This document shows positions 1-5,021 of a stretch of DNA of 5,072 nt, piece after piece. The notes under the pieces were generated by a model, which saw nothing but the letters and a program-made list of their open reading frames with translations, was not told the DNA's origin and did no database searches. Positions within the stretch are counted from its first letter, which is position 1; every line of letters starts with the position of its first letter. The stretch is from the NCBI GenBank assembly GCA_028817685.1, contig JAPPPC010000372.1:1-5072 (forward strand), given 5' to 3'. The position numbers and the translations under genes were made by a program. Source of the stretch: Rhodospirillaceae bacterium (GTDB taxonomy: Bacteria > Pseudomonadota > Alphaproteobacteria > UBA8366 > GCA-2717185).

Positions 1-642
1 TAATCCCGGCATCGCTGTCATGTCGTCGAAAATATAGTCCGCCCCTGTGTCGCGCAGCCGGTCGGCGTGGCCGTAGCGGATGTGGCTGGCGCCGATAAAG
101 CCCAGCACCGTCATGCCCGCGGCGACGGCGGCCTGAACGCCCGGCTGGCTGTCCTCGACCACGATGCAATCCGCTGGCGCGGCACCGATCGTCGCGGCGG
201 CGTGCAGGAACAAATCGGGCGCGGGCTTGCCGTTTTCCACCATCGCCGCGCTGAAGATCCGCTCGTCGGCGAAATGGCGGTACAGGTCGGTCGATTTCAA
301 CGAGCGGCGGATGCGGGCCGGCGAACTCGACGAGGCGACGCAGCGGTGCGGCGCATGAGCCGACAGGACCGCGTCGATCCCGGCAATCGCCTCCAGCTCG
401 CTGTCGAATACCTCGTTCGCCCGCGCCCGGCAGCGCTGCGCGAAATCCTCGGGGATGGTCTTCCCGGTTTCCGCCTCGACCGAGGCGATCATGCTGGGTG
501 CGCTGATCCCCGTATAGCGGGCGATCGCGGTCTCCGTATCCATGGGCACACCGCAGCGCGTGAACTCCTCGGCGGCGATGCGGTTGAACAGCACCTCGCT
601 GTCGACCAGCACCCCGTCGCAATCGAAGATGACCAAAGTCAT
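1..642 (-). CDS. HAD-family hydrolase, YieH / beta-phosphoglucomutase type (C-terminus cut by window edge)
   Basis: Cytoplasmic haloacid-dehalogenase-fold phosphatase, probably acting on a small phosphorylated sugar or acid. 214 residues are visible and no stop is reached; relatives are about 220-230 residues, so only a few are missing. Motif I is FDCDGVLVDSE, with nucleophile D7 and acid/base D9. An alpha-helical cap follows (about 15-90) and includes FDSELEAI (78-85), which closely resembles the same region of E. coli YieH, a 6-phosphogluconate phosphatase. Motif II is the serine run at 104-107. Motif III is K139 in ENGKPAPD. Motif IV is VVEDSQPGVQAA with E163 and D164. All catalytic positions are present. 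The start ATG (642-640) overlaps the Nudix stop as ATGA and has a GGGAG ribosome site five bases upstream, so this is the last visible gene of the leftward unit. Family is certain. The substrate is inferred weakly; phosphoglycolate or a hexose phosphate are alternatives. Confidence 0.93.
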   Translation of the reverse strand, partial: MTLVIFDCDGVLVDSEVLFNRIAAEEFTRCGVPMDTETAIARYTGISAPSMIASVEAETGKTIPEDFAQRCRARANEVFDSELEAIAGIDAVLSAHAPHRCVASSSSPARIRRSLKSTDLYRHFADERIFSAAMVENGKPAPDLFLHAAATIGAAPADCIVVEDSQPGVQAAVAAGMTVLGFIGASHIRYGHADRLRDTGADYIFDDMTAMPGL

Positions 643-1076
643 GCCGTCTCCCGCCGGCGCGCAGCGGACATTTCGATGATGCGCAAGGTTTCCTTCCACA
701 TGTTGCGCGGGCCCAGATCGTCCGGATGAACCCACTCCGCCCCCATGGCGTCGGAGCCCGCGACCGGCTCGCCCGACCGCCATTCGGCGGCGAAATCGAC
801 CAGCGTGTACTGCATCCGCACCCTGCCGTCCTCGTCCGGGGTGATGCTGTCGACCACATCGATCAAATGGGTCACGTCGATTTCGATGCCGGTCTCCTCG
901 CGCACCTCGCGCGCCGCCGTCTCGCGCACCGTCTCGCCCAGCTCCTGCGCGCCGCCGGGCAGACTCCAGGCGCCGACCCGCGGCGGCTTGCCGCGCTGGA
1001 TCAGCAGCACCTCCTCGCCACGCCACACCACGACGCCGACCCCGACGAAGGGCCGGTCGGGATATTCCCGCGACAT
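639..1076 (-). CDS. Nudix hydrolase (MutT / ADP-ribose pyrophosphatase-like)
   Basis: 145 residues, a normal size for a single-domain Nudix protein that cleaves a nucleoside diphosphate linked to another moiety, using divalent metal in the cytoplasm. The Nudix box (residues 42-64) is complete: G42, five residues, E48, seven residues, then REVREETGI (56-64). The metal-binding glutamates are in the REVREE helix. Around it are the N-terminal strand VGVGVVVW (11-18), strand VLLIQRG (23-29), the GAWSLPGG turn (35-42) and the later strand MQYTLVDFAAEW. The start at 1076 follows the VOC stop by three bases (TAG CCC ATG). No good Shine-Dalgarno is visible, so translation probably depends on the upstream gene. 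The stop overlaps the HAD start by four bases. Family is secure. Substrate (ADP-ribose, an oxidised nucleotide or another diphosphate) cannot be read from the sequence. Confidence 0.95.
   Translation of the reverse strand: MSREYPDRPFVGVGVVVWRGEEVLLIQRGKPPRVGAWSLPGGAQELGETVRETAAREVREETGIEIDVTHLIDVVDSITPDEDGRVRMQYTLVDFAAEWRSGEPVAGSDAMGAEWVHPDDLGPRNMWKETLRIIEMSAARRRETA
648..652 (-). promoter_or_regulatory. Ribosome binding site for the HAD gene
   Basis: GGGAG on the minus strand lies five bases before the ATG at 642 and within the last codons of the Nudix gene. It supports that start and, with the ATGA overlap, suggests translational coupling. Confidence 0.7.
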
Positions 1077-1079
1077 GGG

Positions 1080-1463
1080 CTAATCGCGCTTCGGCACGCC
1101 GTAGAGATAGCGCGTGTTGACTTCGGTTTCGTTGCCGTCCGGATCCATCATGAAAAGCGCCCGCCGCTCGCCGCGCTCGCCATAGGGGCCGCGCGTGAAA
1201 TGACGGCTGCCTTCGAACTTGGCGAGGATTTCGTCGAAGGTCTCCTCCGTCACCGTCATCGCGAAATGCAGCGGGCCGCCGCCCTGATGCAGCCCGGTAT
1301 GGTTTTCGATCTGCAGCACCAAATGACCCCGGTCCATCTGCAGATAGGTCTTCTCGTCGTCCCGCTTGTCGATCGGAATGCCGAGGATACCGTTGTAGAA
1401 CTCCAGCGCCTTTTCCATGTTCTTGGTCTTGAGAAAGATCTCTTCGATGCCGATGACGCCCAT
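1080..1463 (-). CDS. VOC-fold protein (glyoxalase / bleomycin-resistance / dioxygenase superfamily)
   Basis: 127 residues, one vicinal-oxygen-chelate domain with two beta-alpha-beta-beta-beta modules; such proteins usually dimerise and bind a divalent metal. Module 1 begins IEEIFLKTKNMEKALEFYNG (6-25), the usual 'H-V-x-L-x-V-x-D...FY...LG' pattern but with E8 where His is common. HLVLQIENH follows (47-55). Module 2 has LHFAMTV (65-71) with H66, and ends DPDGNETEV (107-115) with E114, the usual last metal ligand. E8, H66 and E114 are therefore candidate ligands. The frame is open to an upstream ATG at 1553, but the ATG at 1463 is chosen: AGGGAG lies six bases before it, the fold begins directly after it, and the upstream extension is Arg/Ala-rich with no fold. 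It is first in the leftward unit with the Nudix and HAD genes. Glyoxalase, isomerase, dioxygenase or drug-binding roles cannot be separated. Confidence 0.93.
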   Translation of the reverse strand: MGVIGIEEIFLKTKNMEKALEFYNGILGIPIDKRDDEKTYLQMDRGHLVLQIENHTGLHQGGGPLHFAMTVTEETFDEILAKFEGSRHFTRGPYGERGERRALFMMDPDGNETEVNTRYLYGVPKRD

Positions 1464-1469
1464 AACGCG

Positions 1470-1475
1470 CTCCCT
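1470..1475 (-). promoter_or_regulatory. Ribosome binding site that fixes the VOC start
   Basis: AGGGAG on the minus strand, six bases upstream of the ATG at 1463. It decides between this start and the in-frame ATG 90 bases further upstream (1553). Confidence 0.75.
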
Positions 1476-1497
1476 GCTGATGCGGTCGTTGCGAGAG

Positions 1498-1527
1498 AGT
1501 ATATCGGCGCGGCGGCGCGCCTGACCA
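1498..1527 (-). promoter_or_regulatory. Candidate sigma-70 promoter for the VOC-Nudix-HAD unit
   Basis: Reading leftwards, TATACT (1503-1498, five of six consensus bases) is preceded by TGGTCA (1527-1522, four of six) with an 18-base spacer. The start of transcription would fall near 1491, leaving a leader of about 28 bases before the VOC ATG. The spacer contains a perfect inverted repeat (1506-1521). Found by eye only. Confidence 0.4.
1506..1521. repeat. Inverted repeat in the divergent control region
   Basis: GGCGCG (1506-1511) and CGCGCC (1516-1521) form a perfect 6-base inverted repeat around a 4-base centre. It lies between the proposed -35 and -10 of the leftward promoter, where a repressor could act. 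In DNA this GC-rich such a repeat can arise by chance. Confidence 0.35.
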
Positions 1528-1538
1528 GCGGTGACCGC
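1528..1538. repeat. Small palindrome GCGGT-G-ACCGC, possible operator
   Basis: GCGGT and ACCGC are perfect inverted arms around one base. GACCGC recurs at 1574-1579 and its complement GCGGTC at 1482-1487, so the motif appears three times in the 145-base region between the divergent genes. No regulator gene is present in the window. The function is a guess. Confidence 0.25.
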
Positions 1539-1608
1539 ACCCCTGGCCCGCACCGCCCAATCGCGTTAAGACTGACCGCCTCGGAACACCACTTACAGGC
1601 CCGCGCCC

Positions 1609-2646
1609 ATGACCCTGCCCGCCCTTGGACTGAACCGGTTCGACTATTCCTCGCCGCAAAACTTCGCGGCGGACGCCAAGCGGGCCGAAGCGCTCGGCTG
1701 GGATTACGCCTTCATCCCGTCTTCGCCGCTGCTGCTGCAGGACCCTTACGTGAACCTCGCCTTCGCCGCGGTCGAAACCTCGCGCATCAAGCTCGGCCCC
1801 CTGATCGAGACGCCGATGATGCGCAACCCGGCGGTGATGGCGTCTTCCATCGCCACGATCGAGCGGCTGGCGCCGGGCCGCGCCATCCTCGGCTACGGCG
1901 TGGGCGACACGGCGGTCCGGCTGATGGGCAAACGGCCGACCCGGGTGGCGGAGCTGGAGGAAGCCACGACCCTGACGCGGCGGCTGCTGGCCGGCGAGTC
2001 GATCGAGGTGAACGCGGCGCGGCCGGCCGTTCTGCGCCATGCGGAAAAGGTGCCCGTGTGGATCGCAGCCGGCGGACCCCGCACCCTGCAGATGGCGGGG
2101 CGGGTCGCCGACGGGGTGTTCATCCGGGTCGGCCGGCACGAGGCCAATCTGCGCACCGCGATCGACGCCGTGCATCGCGGCGCCCGGGAGGTCGGGCGGG
2201 ACCCGGCCGAGATCGGCATCGCGGTCATCCTGCACACCATCCTGACCGAGGATCTGGAGCGCGCGGCGCTGATCAGCCGGTCGATGGCGGCCGGCTTCTA
2301 CGAATATTCGCCCGCCCTGTTCGACCCGCCGGGCTTCGCCTGGGACGGGCCCGACATCCACGCGCTCAAGAAACAGGTCTGGCCGGACTTCCATCACGCC
2401 GCCGACCTGGAAGCGGCCGGCAAGGTCGTGTCCTTCCTGTCGGACGAGATCGCCGATTCCTTCTCGCTGTTCGGCACGCCGGACATGATCGCCGAGCAGT
2501 TGCACCGGGTGCTGGGCTATGGCCACAAGATCGACATGGTGATCCCGCACCCGATGCCCACGCCGATGCCGAACTGGTCCCATCCGCAATATATCGAGCG
2601 CATCCCGCAGGAGGTGATGCCGAAGCTGAAGGCATTGGCGGCGTAG
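1609..2646 (+). CDS. LLM-class flavin-dependent oxidoreductase (bacterial luciferase-like family)
   Basis: 345 residues, the usual length for this TIM-barrel family, which includes luciferase, alkanesulfonate monooxygenase and F420-dependent methylene-tetrahydromethanopterin reductase. Seen: the N-terminal barrel strand and helix with FAADAKRAEALGWDYAFIP (19-37); SRIKLGPLIETP then RNPAVMASSIATIERLAPGR (58-91); and the glycine-rich LGYGVGDTAVRLMG (94-107), which resembles the reductase-like branch ('GIGxGDSAVRxLG'). PVWIAAGGPRTLQMAGRVADG (149-169) is the conserved C-terminal barrel segment near the flavin phosphate. There is no signal peptide, so it acts in the cytoplasm with reduced FMN or F420. 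ATG 1609 is the first start after an in-frame stop at 1573, and its Shine-Dalgarno is weak (AGG about nine bases upstream). It is divergent from the VOC gene and followed 42 bases later by the sulfatase, so the two are probably co-transcribed. Cofactor and substrate are not determinable here; oxidative desulfonation is one possibility. Confidence 0.94.
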   Translation: MTLPALGLNRFDYSSPQNFAADAKRAEALGWDYAFIPSSPLLLQDPYVNLAFAAVETSRIKLGPLIETPMMRNPAVMASSIATIERLAPGRAILGYGVGDTAVRLMGKRPTRVAELEEATTLTRRLLAGESIEVNAARPAVLRHAEKVPVWIAAGGPRTLQMAGRVADGVFIRVGRHEANLRTAIDAVHRGAREVGRDPAEIGIAVILHTILTEDLERAALISRSMAAGFYEYSPALFDPPGFAWDGPDIHALKKQVWPDFHHAADLEAAGKVVSFLSDEIADSFSLFGTPDMIAEQLHRVLGYGHKIDMVIPHPMPTPMPNWSHPQYIERIPQEVMPKLKALAA

Positions 2647-2674
2647 CGGAGCCGATACCCACGGAAGCCCTTTC

Positions 2675-2680
2675 GAAGGA
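2675..2680 (+). promoter_or_regulatory. Ribosome binding site that decides the sulfatase start
   Basis: GAAGGA ends two bases before the ATG at 2683, which is too close, and eight bases before the ATG at 2689, which is good spacing. The second ATG is therefore preferred. Confidence 0.65.
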
Positions 2681-2688
2681 AAATGACG

Positions 2689-4227
2689 ATGGCGAAGCGC
2701 CCAAACATCCTGCTCATCACTTCCGATCAGCATCGGCCGGATTGCTACGGATTTCTGGGCACGCGGAAGGTGCGCACGCCGTTTATCGATCGGCTGGCGA
2801 AACGGGGTACGCATTTCTCTGCAGCAATCACACCGAACGTCATCTGCCAGCCCTCGCGCGCGTCGATCCTGACCGGGCTGTTGCCCCTGACCCACGGGGT
2901 CTATGACAACCATGTCAGCCTCGATCCCAGTTTCGGCGATGTCGGCTGGGCGCAGATTCTGAGCGAAGCGGGCTACCAAAGCGGTTTCATCGGTAAGGGC
3001 CATTTCGGCGTTCATCCCGGCTACACCCCGCACGGCGCGCCGGAATCACGCGAACAGTCAGCCGATTTTCCGACCGACTGGAACGGCCCTTATCTGGGCT
3101 TCGACCATGTGCGCCTGATGATCCTGGGACATTGGCACAAATATTTGCCCTGCGAGGAACCGCCGCGCGGCCAGCATTTCGAACGCTGGTTCTGGAGCCA
3201 TGGCGACCCCGGCGAAGCCTGGGCCCTGTGGCCGCAAAATCTGGGCGCAATGCCAAGCGCATCCCAGACCTGGAACTCCGCCCTACCGGCGGCGTGGCAC
3301 TCCACCACCTGGGTCACGGACGAGGCCCGCGATTTCATCCGTCAGCAATCAGACGACAAGCCGTTCTGTCTCTGGGTGTCCTATCCCGACCCACACCACT
3401 CCTTCGACTGTCCGGAACCCTGGAGCCGGATGTACGATCCGGACGCGGTGGATATCTCCCCCACCCATGCGCGCGATCTGGACAAACGCCCCTGGTGGCA
3501 CCGGGCGGCGCTCGAGAAGGAGCCGCAGGGCAAGCGCGAATGGCAGCGCGTGCTGCGGCGGGAATATTCGCGCATCGAACCGCAAACCGACCGGCAGCTG
3601 GCGGAAATGACCGCCAACTATTACGGCATGATCTCCTTCATCGACGAGGGTGTCGGCCGCATTTTCGACGCGCTGCGCAGGGCCGGGCAGGAAGAGAACA
3701 CACTCGTCATCTTCACCTCCGATCATGGTGAATTGCTCGGCGATCACGGTCTCTATCTGAAAGGGCCGACGCATTACGAATCCCTGCTGCGGGTCGGACT
3801 GATCGCGGCAGGGCCCGGTATCGCCGCGGGAGCGACGGTCACGGAGCCAGTCTCGACCTTGGATCTCGCGCCGACGCTTTACGATTATGCCGACGTTGCG
3901 GGGCCCGACGAGATGCAGGGGAAATCGCTGAAACCACTGTTATGCGGCGGCGCGGAGACCCGGGATTTCGCGCTCAACGAATGGAACATGCAGCCGACCC
4001 GGGCAGGCATTCCGCTGGAATTGCGGACGGTCCGAACGCGGACGGCGAAGCTGACCATCGACGAGATTTCCGGCGATGGCGAGCTATACGATCTGTCGGA
4101 GGACCCGATGGAGATGGTCAACCGGTTCGGCGACCCCGGCAAAGCGGCCTTGCAACGGGAGCTGCACGACATGATCCGCGCCCGCCCCGGCGGCTTCATC
4201 GAAAACCTACCGGAACACGAGGCGTAA
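2689..4227 (+). CDS. Type I sulfatase (arylsulfatase / alkaline-phosphatase superfamily, Cys-type)
   Basis: 512 residues hydrolysing a sulfate ester, or possibly a phosphonate or phosphate diester. Residue numbers use the ATG at 2689; starting at 2683 adds two residues. Strand 1 is PNILLITSDQHRPDCYG, with metal ligands D13 and Q14. The signature CQPSRASILTG (53-63) carries Cys53, which a formylglycine-generating enzyme would oxidise to the catalytic residue, and R57. PDPHHSF (about 233-239) is the conserved histidine loop; relatives usually have Pro where Ser is here. SDHGELLGDHG (344-354) gives D345 and H346, and K358 follows. The C-terminal subdomain has ELYDLSEDPMEMVNR (465-479), a family hallmark. 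All catalytic residues are present. There is no signal peptide, so the enzyme is cytoplasmic and its substrate must be made inside or imported. Length is the same as phosphonate monoester hydrolases, but those carry CxPAR rather than CxPSR. It lies 42 bases after the flavin oxidoreductase. No maturase gene is in the window. Confidence 0.94.
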   Translation: MAKRPNILLITSDQHRPDCYGFLGTRKVRTPFIDRLAKRGTHFSAAITPNVICQPSRASILTGLLPLTHGVYDNHVSLDPSFGDVGWAQILSEAGYQSGFIGKGHFGVHPGYTPHGAPESREQSADFPTDWNGPYLGFDHVRLMILGHWHKYLPCEEPPRGQHFERWFWSHGDPGEAWALWPQNLGAMPSASQTWNSALPAAWHSTTWVTDEARDFIRQQSDDKPFCLWVSYPDPHHSFDCPEPWSRMYDPDAVDISPTHARDLDKRPWWHRAALEKEPQGKREWQRVLRREYSRIEPQTDRQLAEMTANYYGMISFIDEGVGRIFDALRRAGQEENTLVIFTSDHGELLGDHGLYLKGPTHYESLLRVGLIAAGPGIAAGATVTEPVSTLDLAPTLYDYADVAGPDEMQGKSLKPLLCGGAETRDFALNEWNMQPTRAGIPLELRTVRTRTAKLTIDEISGDGELYDLSEDPMEMVNRFGDPGKAALQRELHDMIRARPGGFIENLPEHEA

Positions 4228-4244
4228 GCGTCCGGAAATGGCCC

Positions 4245-4496
4245 CTATTTGCGCGGGCAGGCGGCGGTGGCGTAGGTCTGCAGCCGCGCCATCTCCGTGT
4301 TGTAGCCGGTGATCGCCCGGTACAGGCTGACCTCGTCCGACATTTTCTCCCGCTGACAGGCGCAGACCGTCTCCTGTCCCGGCTCCGCCTTGACGCAGGC
4401 GGCGTAGATCGCATCGAAATCCTTGTTGGCATACCAGTAGGCGCCGACATAGACGGCGGCGGCGATGAGGGCGAGCCAGGTGGACGGCTTGTTCAT
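4245..4496 (-). CDS. Small membrane-anchored four-cysteine protein, function unknown
   Basis: 83 residues, not recognised as a named family. Residues 1-6 carry one Lys, then WLALIAAAVYVGAYWYA (7-23) forms a single hydrophobic segment that could be a signal anchor or an uncleaved signal peptide. The rest is polar and would lie in the periplasm. It holds C34, the pair C45-A-C47, and C80 near the C-terminus. This spacing suits two disulfides, or a metal or haem site, although there is no CxxCH. The start ATG (4496) follows only a weak GGA; a candidate promoter lies at 4536-4564. The gene converges on the sulfatase with 17 bases between stops, and no clear shared terminator is visible there. Support for it being real comes from its composition (leader plus patterned cysteines) and from its placement filling the gap. 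An overlapping alternative frame (4450-4196) is Arg/Pro-rich and looks spurious. Confidence 0.78.
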   Translation of the reverse strand: MNKPSTWLALIAAAVYVGAYWYANKDFDAIYAACVKAEPGQETVCACQREKMSDEVSLYRAITGYNTEMARLQTYATAACPRK

Positions 4497-4506
4497 GAGG
4501 TCCGGG

Positions 4507-4535
4507 AAAAATCGTCGTTACGGGTTGGGACGATC
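4507..4535 (-). terminator. Possible rho-independent terminator of the kinase/receiver transcript
   Basis: On the minus strand, ATCGTC (4534-4529) and GACGAT (4516-4511) pair as a six-base stem, plus a G-U pair, around a 12-base loop. Four to five T residues follow (4511-4507). It is downstream of the receiver stop at 4587. The stem is short and only half GC, so this is a weak call. The same bases lie in the leader of the 83-residue gene. Confidence 0.35.
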
Positions 4536-4564
4536 ACAATACAGGCGACGAGGCGCCTTGCGAA
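4536..4564 (-). promoter_or_regulatory. Candidate promoter for the 83-residue gene
   Basis: Reading leftwards, TTCGCA (4564-4559) and TATTGT (4541-4536) each match the sigma-70 consensus at four of six bases with a 17-base spacer, and a TG precedes the -10. Transcription would start near 4529, about 33 bases before the ATG at 4496. Found by eye only. Confidence 0.35.
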
Positions 4565-4586
4565 GCCGTGGCGCGCCGGCGCCCGG

Positions 4587-4952
4587 TTACGACTCCGCCG
4601 CCAGCCCCGCCAGCGCTTCCGCCACGGCGCTGCGCAGATCGGCCGGCGTGATCGGCTTCTCCAGATAGGGCCGTTCGCCTTCGACCAGGAATTCGTGCGA
4701 CAGGGGGCTCAGCGTGTCGCCGGTCAGGAACAGGAAAAGGCGATGCACGCCCGGCCAGCGCGCCTCCGCCTGTTCCCAAAGGGCGCGGCCATCGAGATCC
4801 GGCATCCGTAAATCGGAGATGACGAGGTCGTAGCCGTCCCGCTCCAGCGCGACCAGCGCCGCAAGCCCGCCATCGGCGATTTCGATATCGTGCCCCTCAT
4901 CCTCCAAGATCTCGGCGATCAGTTCGGCGACGTCGGGTTCGTCGTCGACCAC
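4587..4952 (-). CDS. Receiver (REC) domain, apparently the detached C-terminal domain of a hybrid histidine kinase
   Basis: The entry is bounded by the first conventional start codon (GTG 4952), giving 121 residues; the open frame reaches 5021. It is a complete phosphoacceptor domain: acidic pocket D3-D4-E5, phosphoacceptor D47 in LVISDLRMPDLDG (43-55), switch Thr T77 in FLFLTGDTLS, and Lys K99 in YLEKPIT with the cis-proline. There is no DNA-binding or enzymatic output domain. The TGDTLS...EKP style is typical of receivers at the C-terminus of alphaproteobacterial hybrid kinases, which pass phosphate to a histidine phosphotransfer protein. The GTG falls inside strand 1 (RILVVDDE), so starting there would drop R-I-L. 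No Shine-Dalgarno precedes it and no ATG, GTG or TTG lies between it and the stop at 5022-5024. Independent translation therefore looks doubtful. A frame-fixed fusion to the kinase is the better reading. Confidence 0.78.
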   Translation of the reverse strand: MVDDEPDVAELIAEILEDEGHDIEIADGGLAALVALERDGYDLVISDLRMPDLDGRALWEQAEARWPGVHRLFLFLTGDTLSPLSHEFLVEGERPYLEKPITPADLRSAVAEALAGLAAES

Positions 4953-5021
4953 CAGGATACGGTGGCCGCTGGAGGCCCCTGCTTCCGCGACCGGTTCCGC
5001 CGCCTCCGGCCGCGCCGGCGA
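4953..5021 (-). other. Open interdomain linker between kinase remnant and receiver
   Basis: In the receiver frame this reads SPARPEAAEPVAEAGASS followed by GHRIL: a 20-odd-residue Ala/Pro/Glu-rich stretch leading straight into the first receiver strand. This is the composition of a flexible linker between the ATPase and receiver domains of hybrid kinases. It contains no start codon, which argues that it was once translated through from the kinase side. Confidence 0.65.

Noticed and set aside
67..729. A 220-residue plus-strand open frame at the left edge
   Set aside because: It is antisense to the HAD gene, whose frame shows all four catalytic motifs. The plus product is Arg-rich with no recognisable fold.
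1464..1553. N-terminal extension of the VOC protein from the ATG at 1553
   Set aside because: The 30 extra residues are Arg/Ala-rich with no fold, they would cover the candidate promoter, and a strong ribosome site sits just before the ATG at 1463.
1566..1573. TTAAGACT as a -10 box for the flavin gene
   Set aside because: No acceptable -35 is found 16-19 bases upstream, and the match to consensus is poor.
726..2906. A 726-residue plus-strand open frame, which would be the longest in the window
   Set aside because: It crosses antisense to the Nudix and VOC genes and out of frame through the flavin gene into the sulfatase. Its product is Arg/Pro/Gly/His-rich with no domain. It is an artefact of high GC.
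4228..4244. Shared terminator between the convergent sulfatase and 83-residue genes
   Set aside because: Only 17 bases separate the stops. TCCGGA is a small palindrome, but there is no stem of useful length and no T-run.
4552..4583. GGCGCC repeats and a GCGCCGGCGC palindrome just after the receiver stop, as a possible strong terminator
   Set aside because: The arms are GC-rich but no T-run follows, and such palindromes are expected often at this base composition.
3942..4811. A 289-residue plus-strand open frame spanning sulfatase end to receiver
   Set aside because: It overlaps the sulfatase C-terminus out of frame and is antisense to two better-supported genes. Composition is Arg/Gly-rich.
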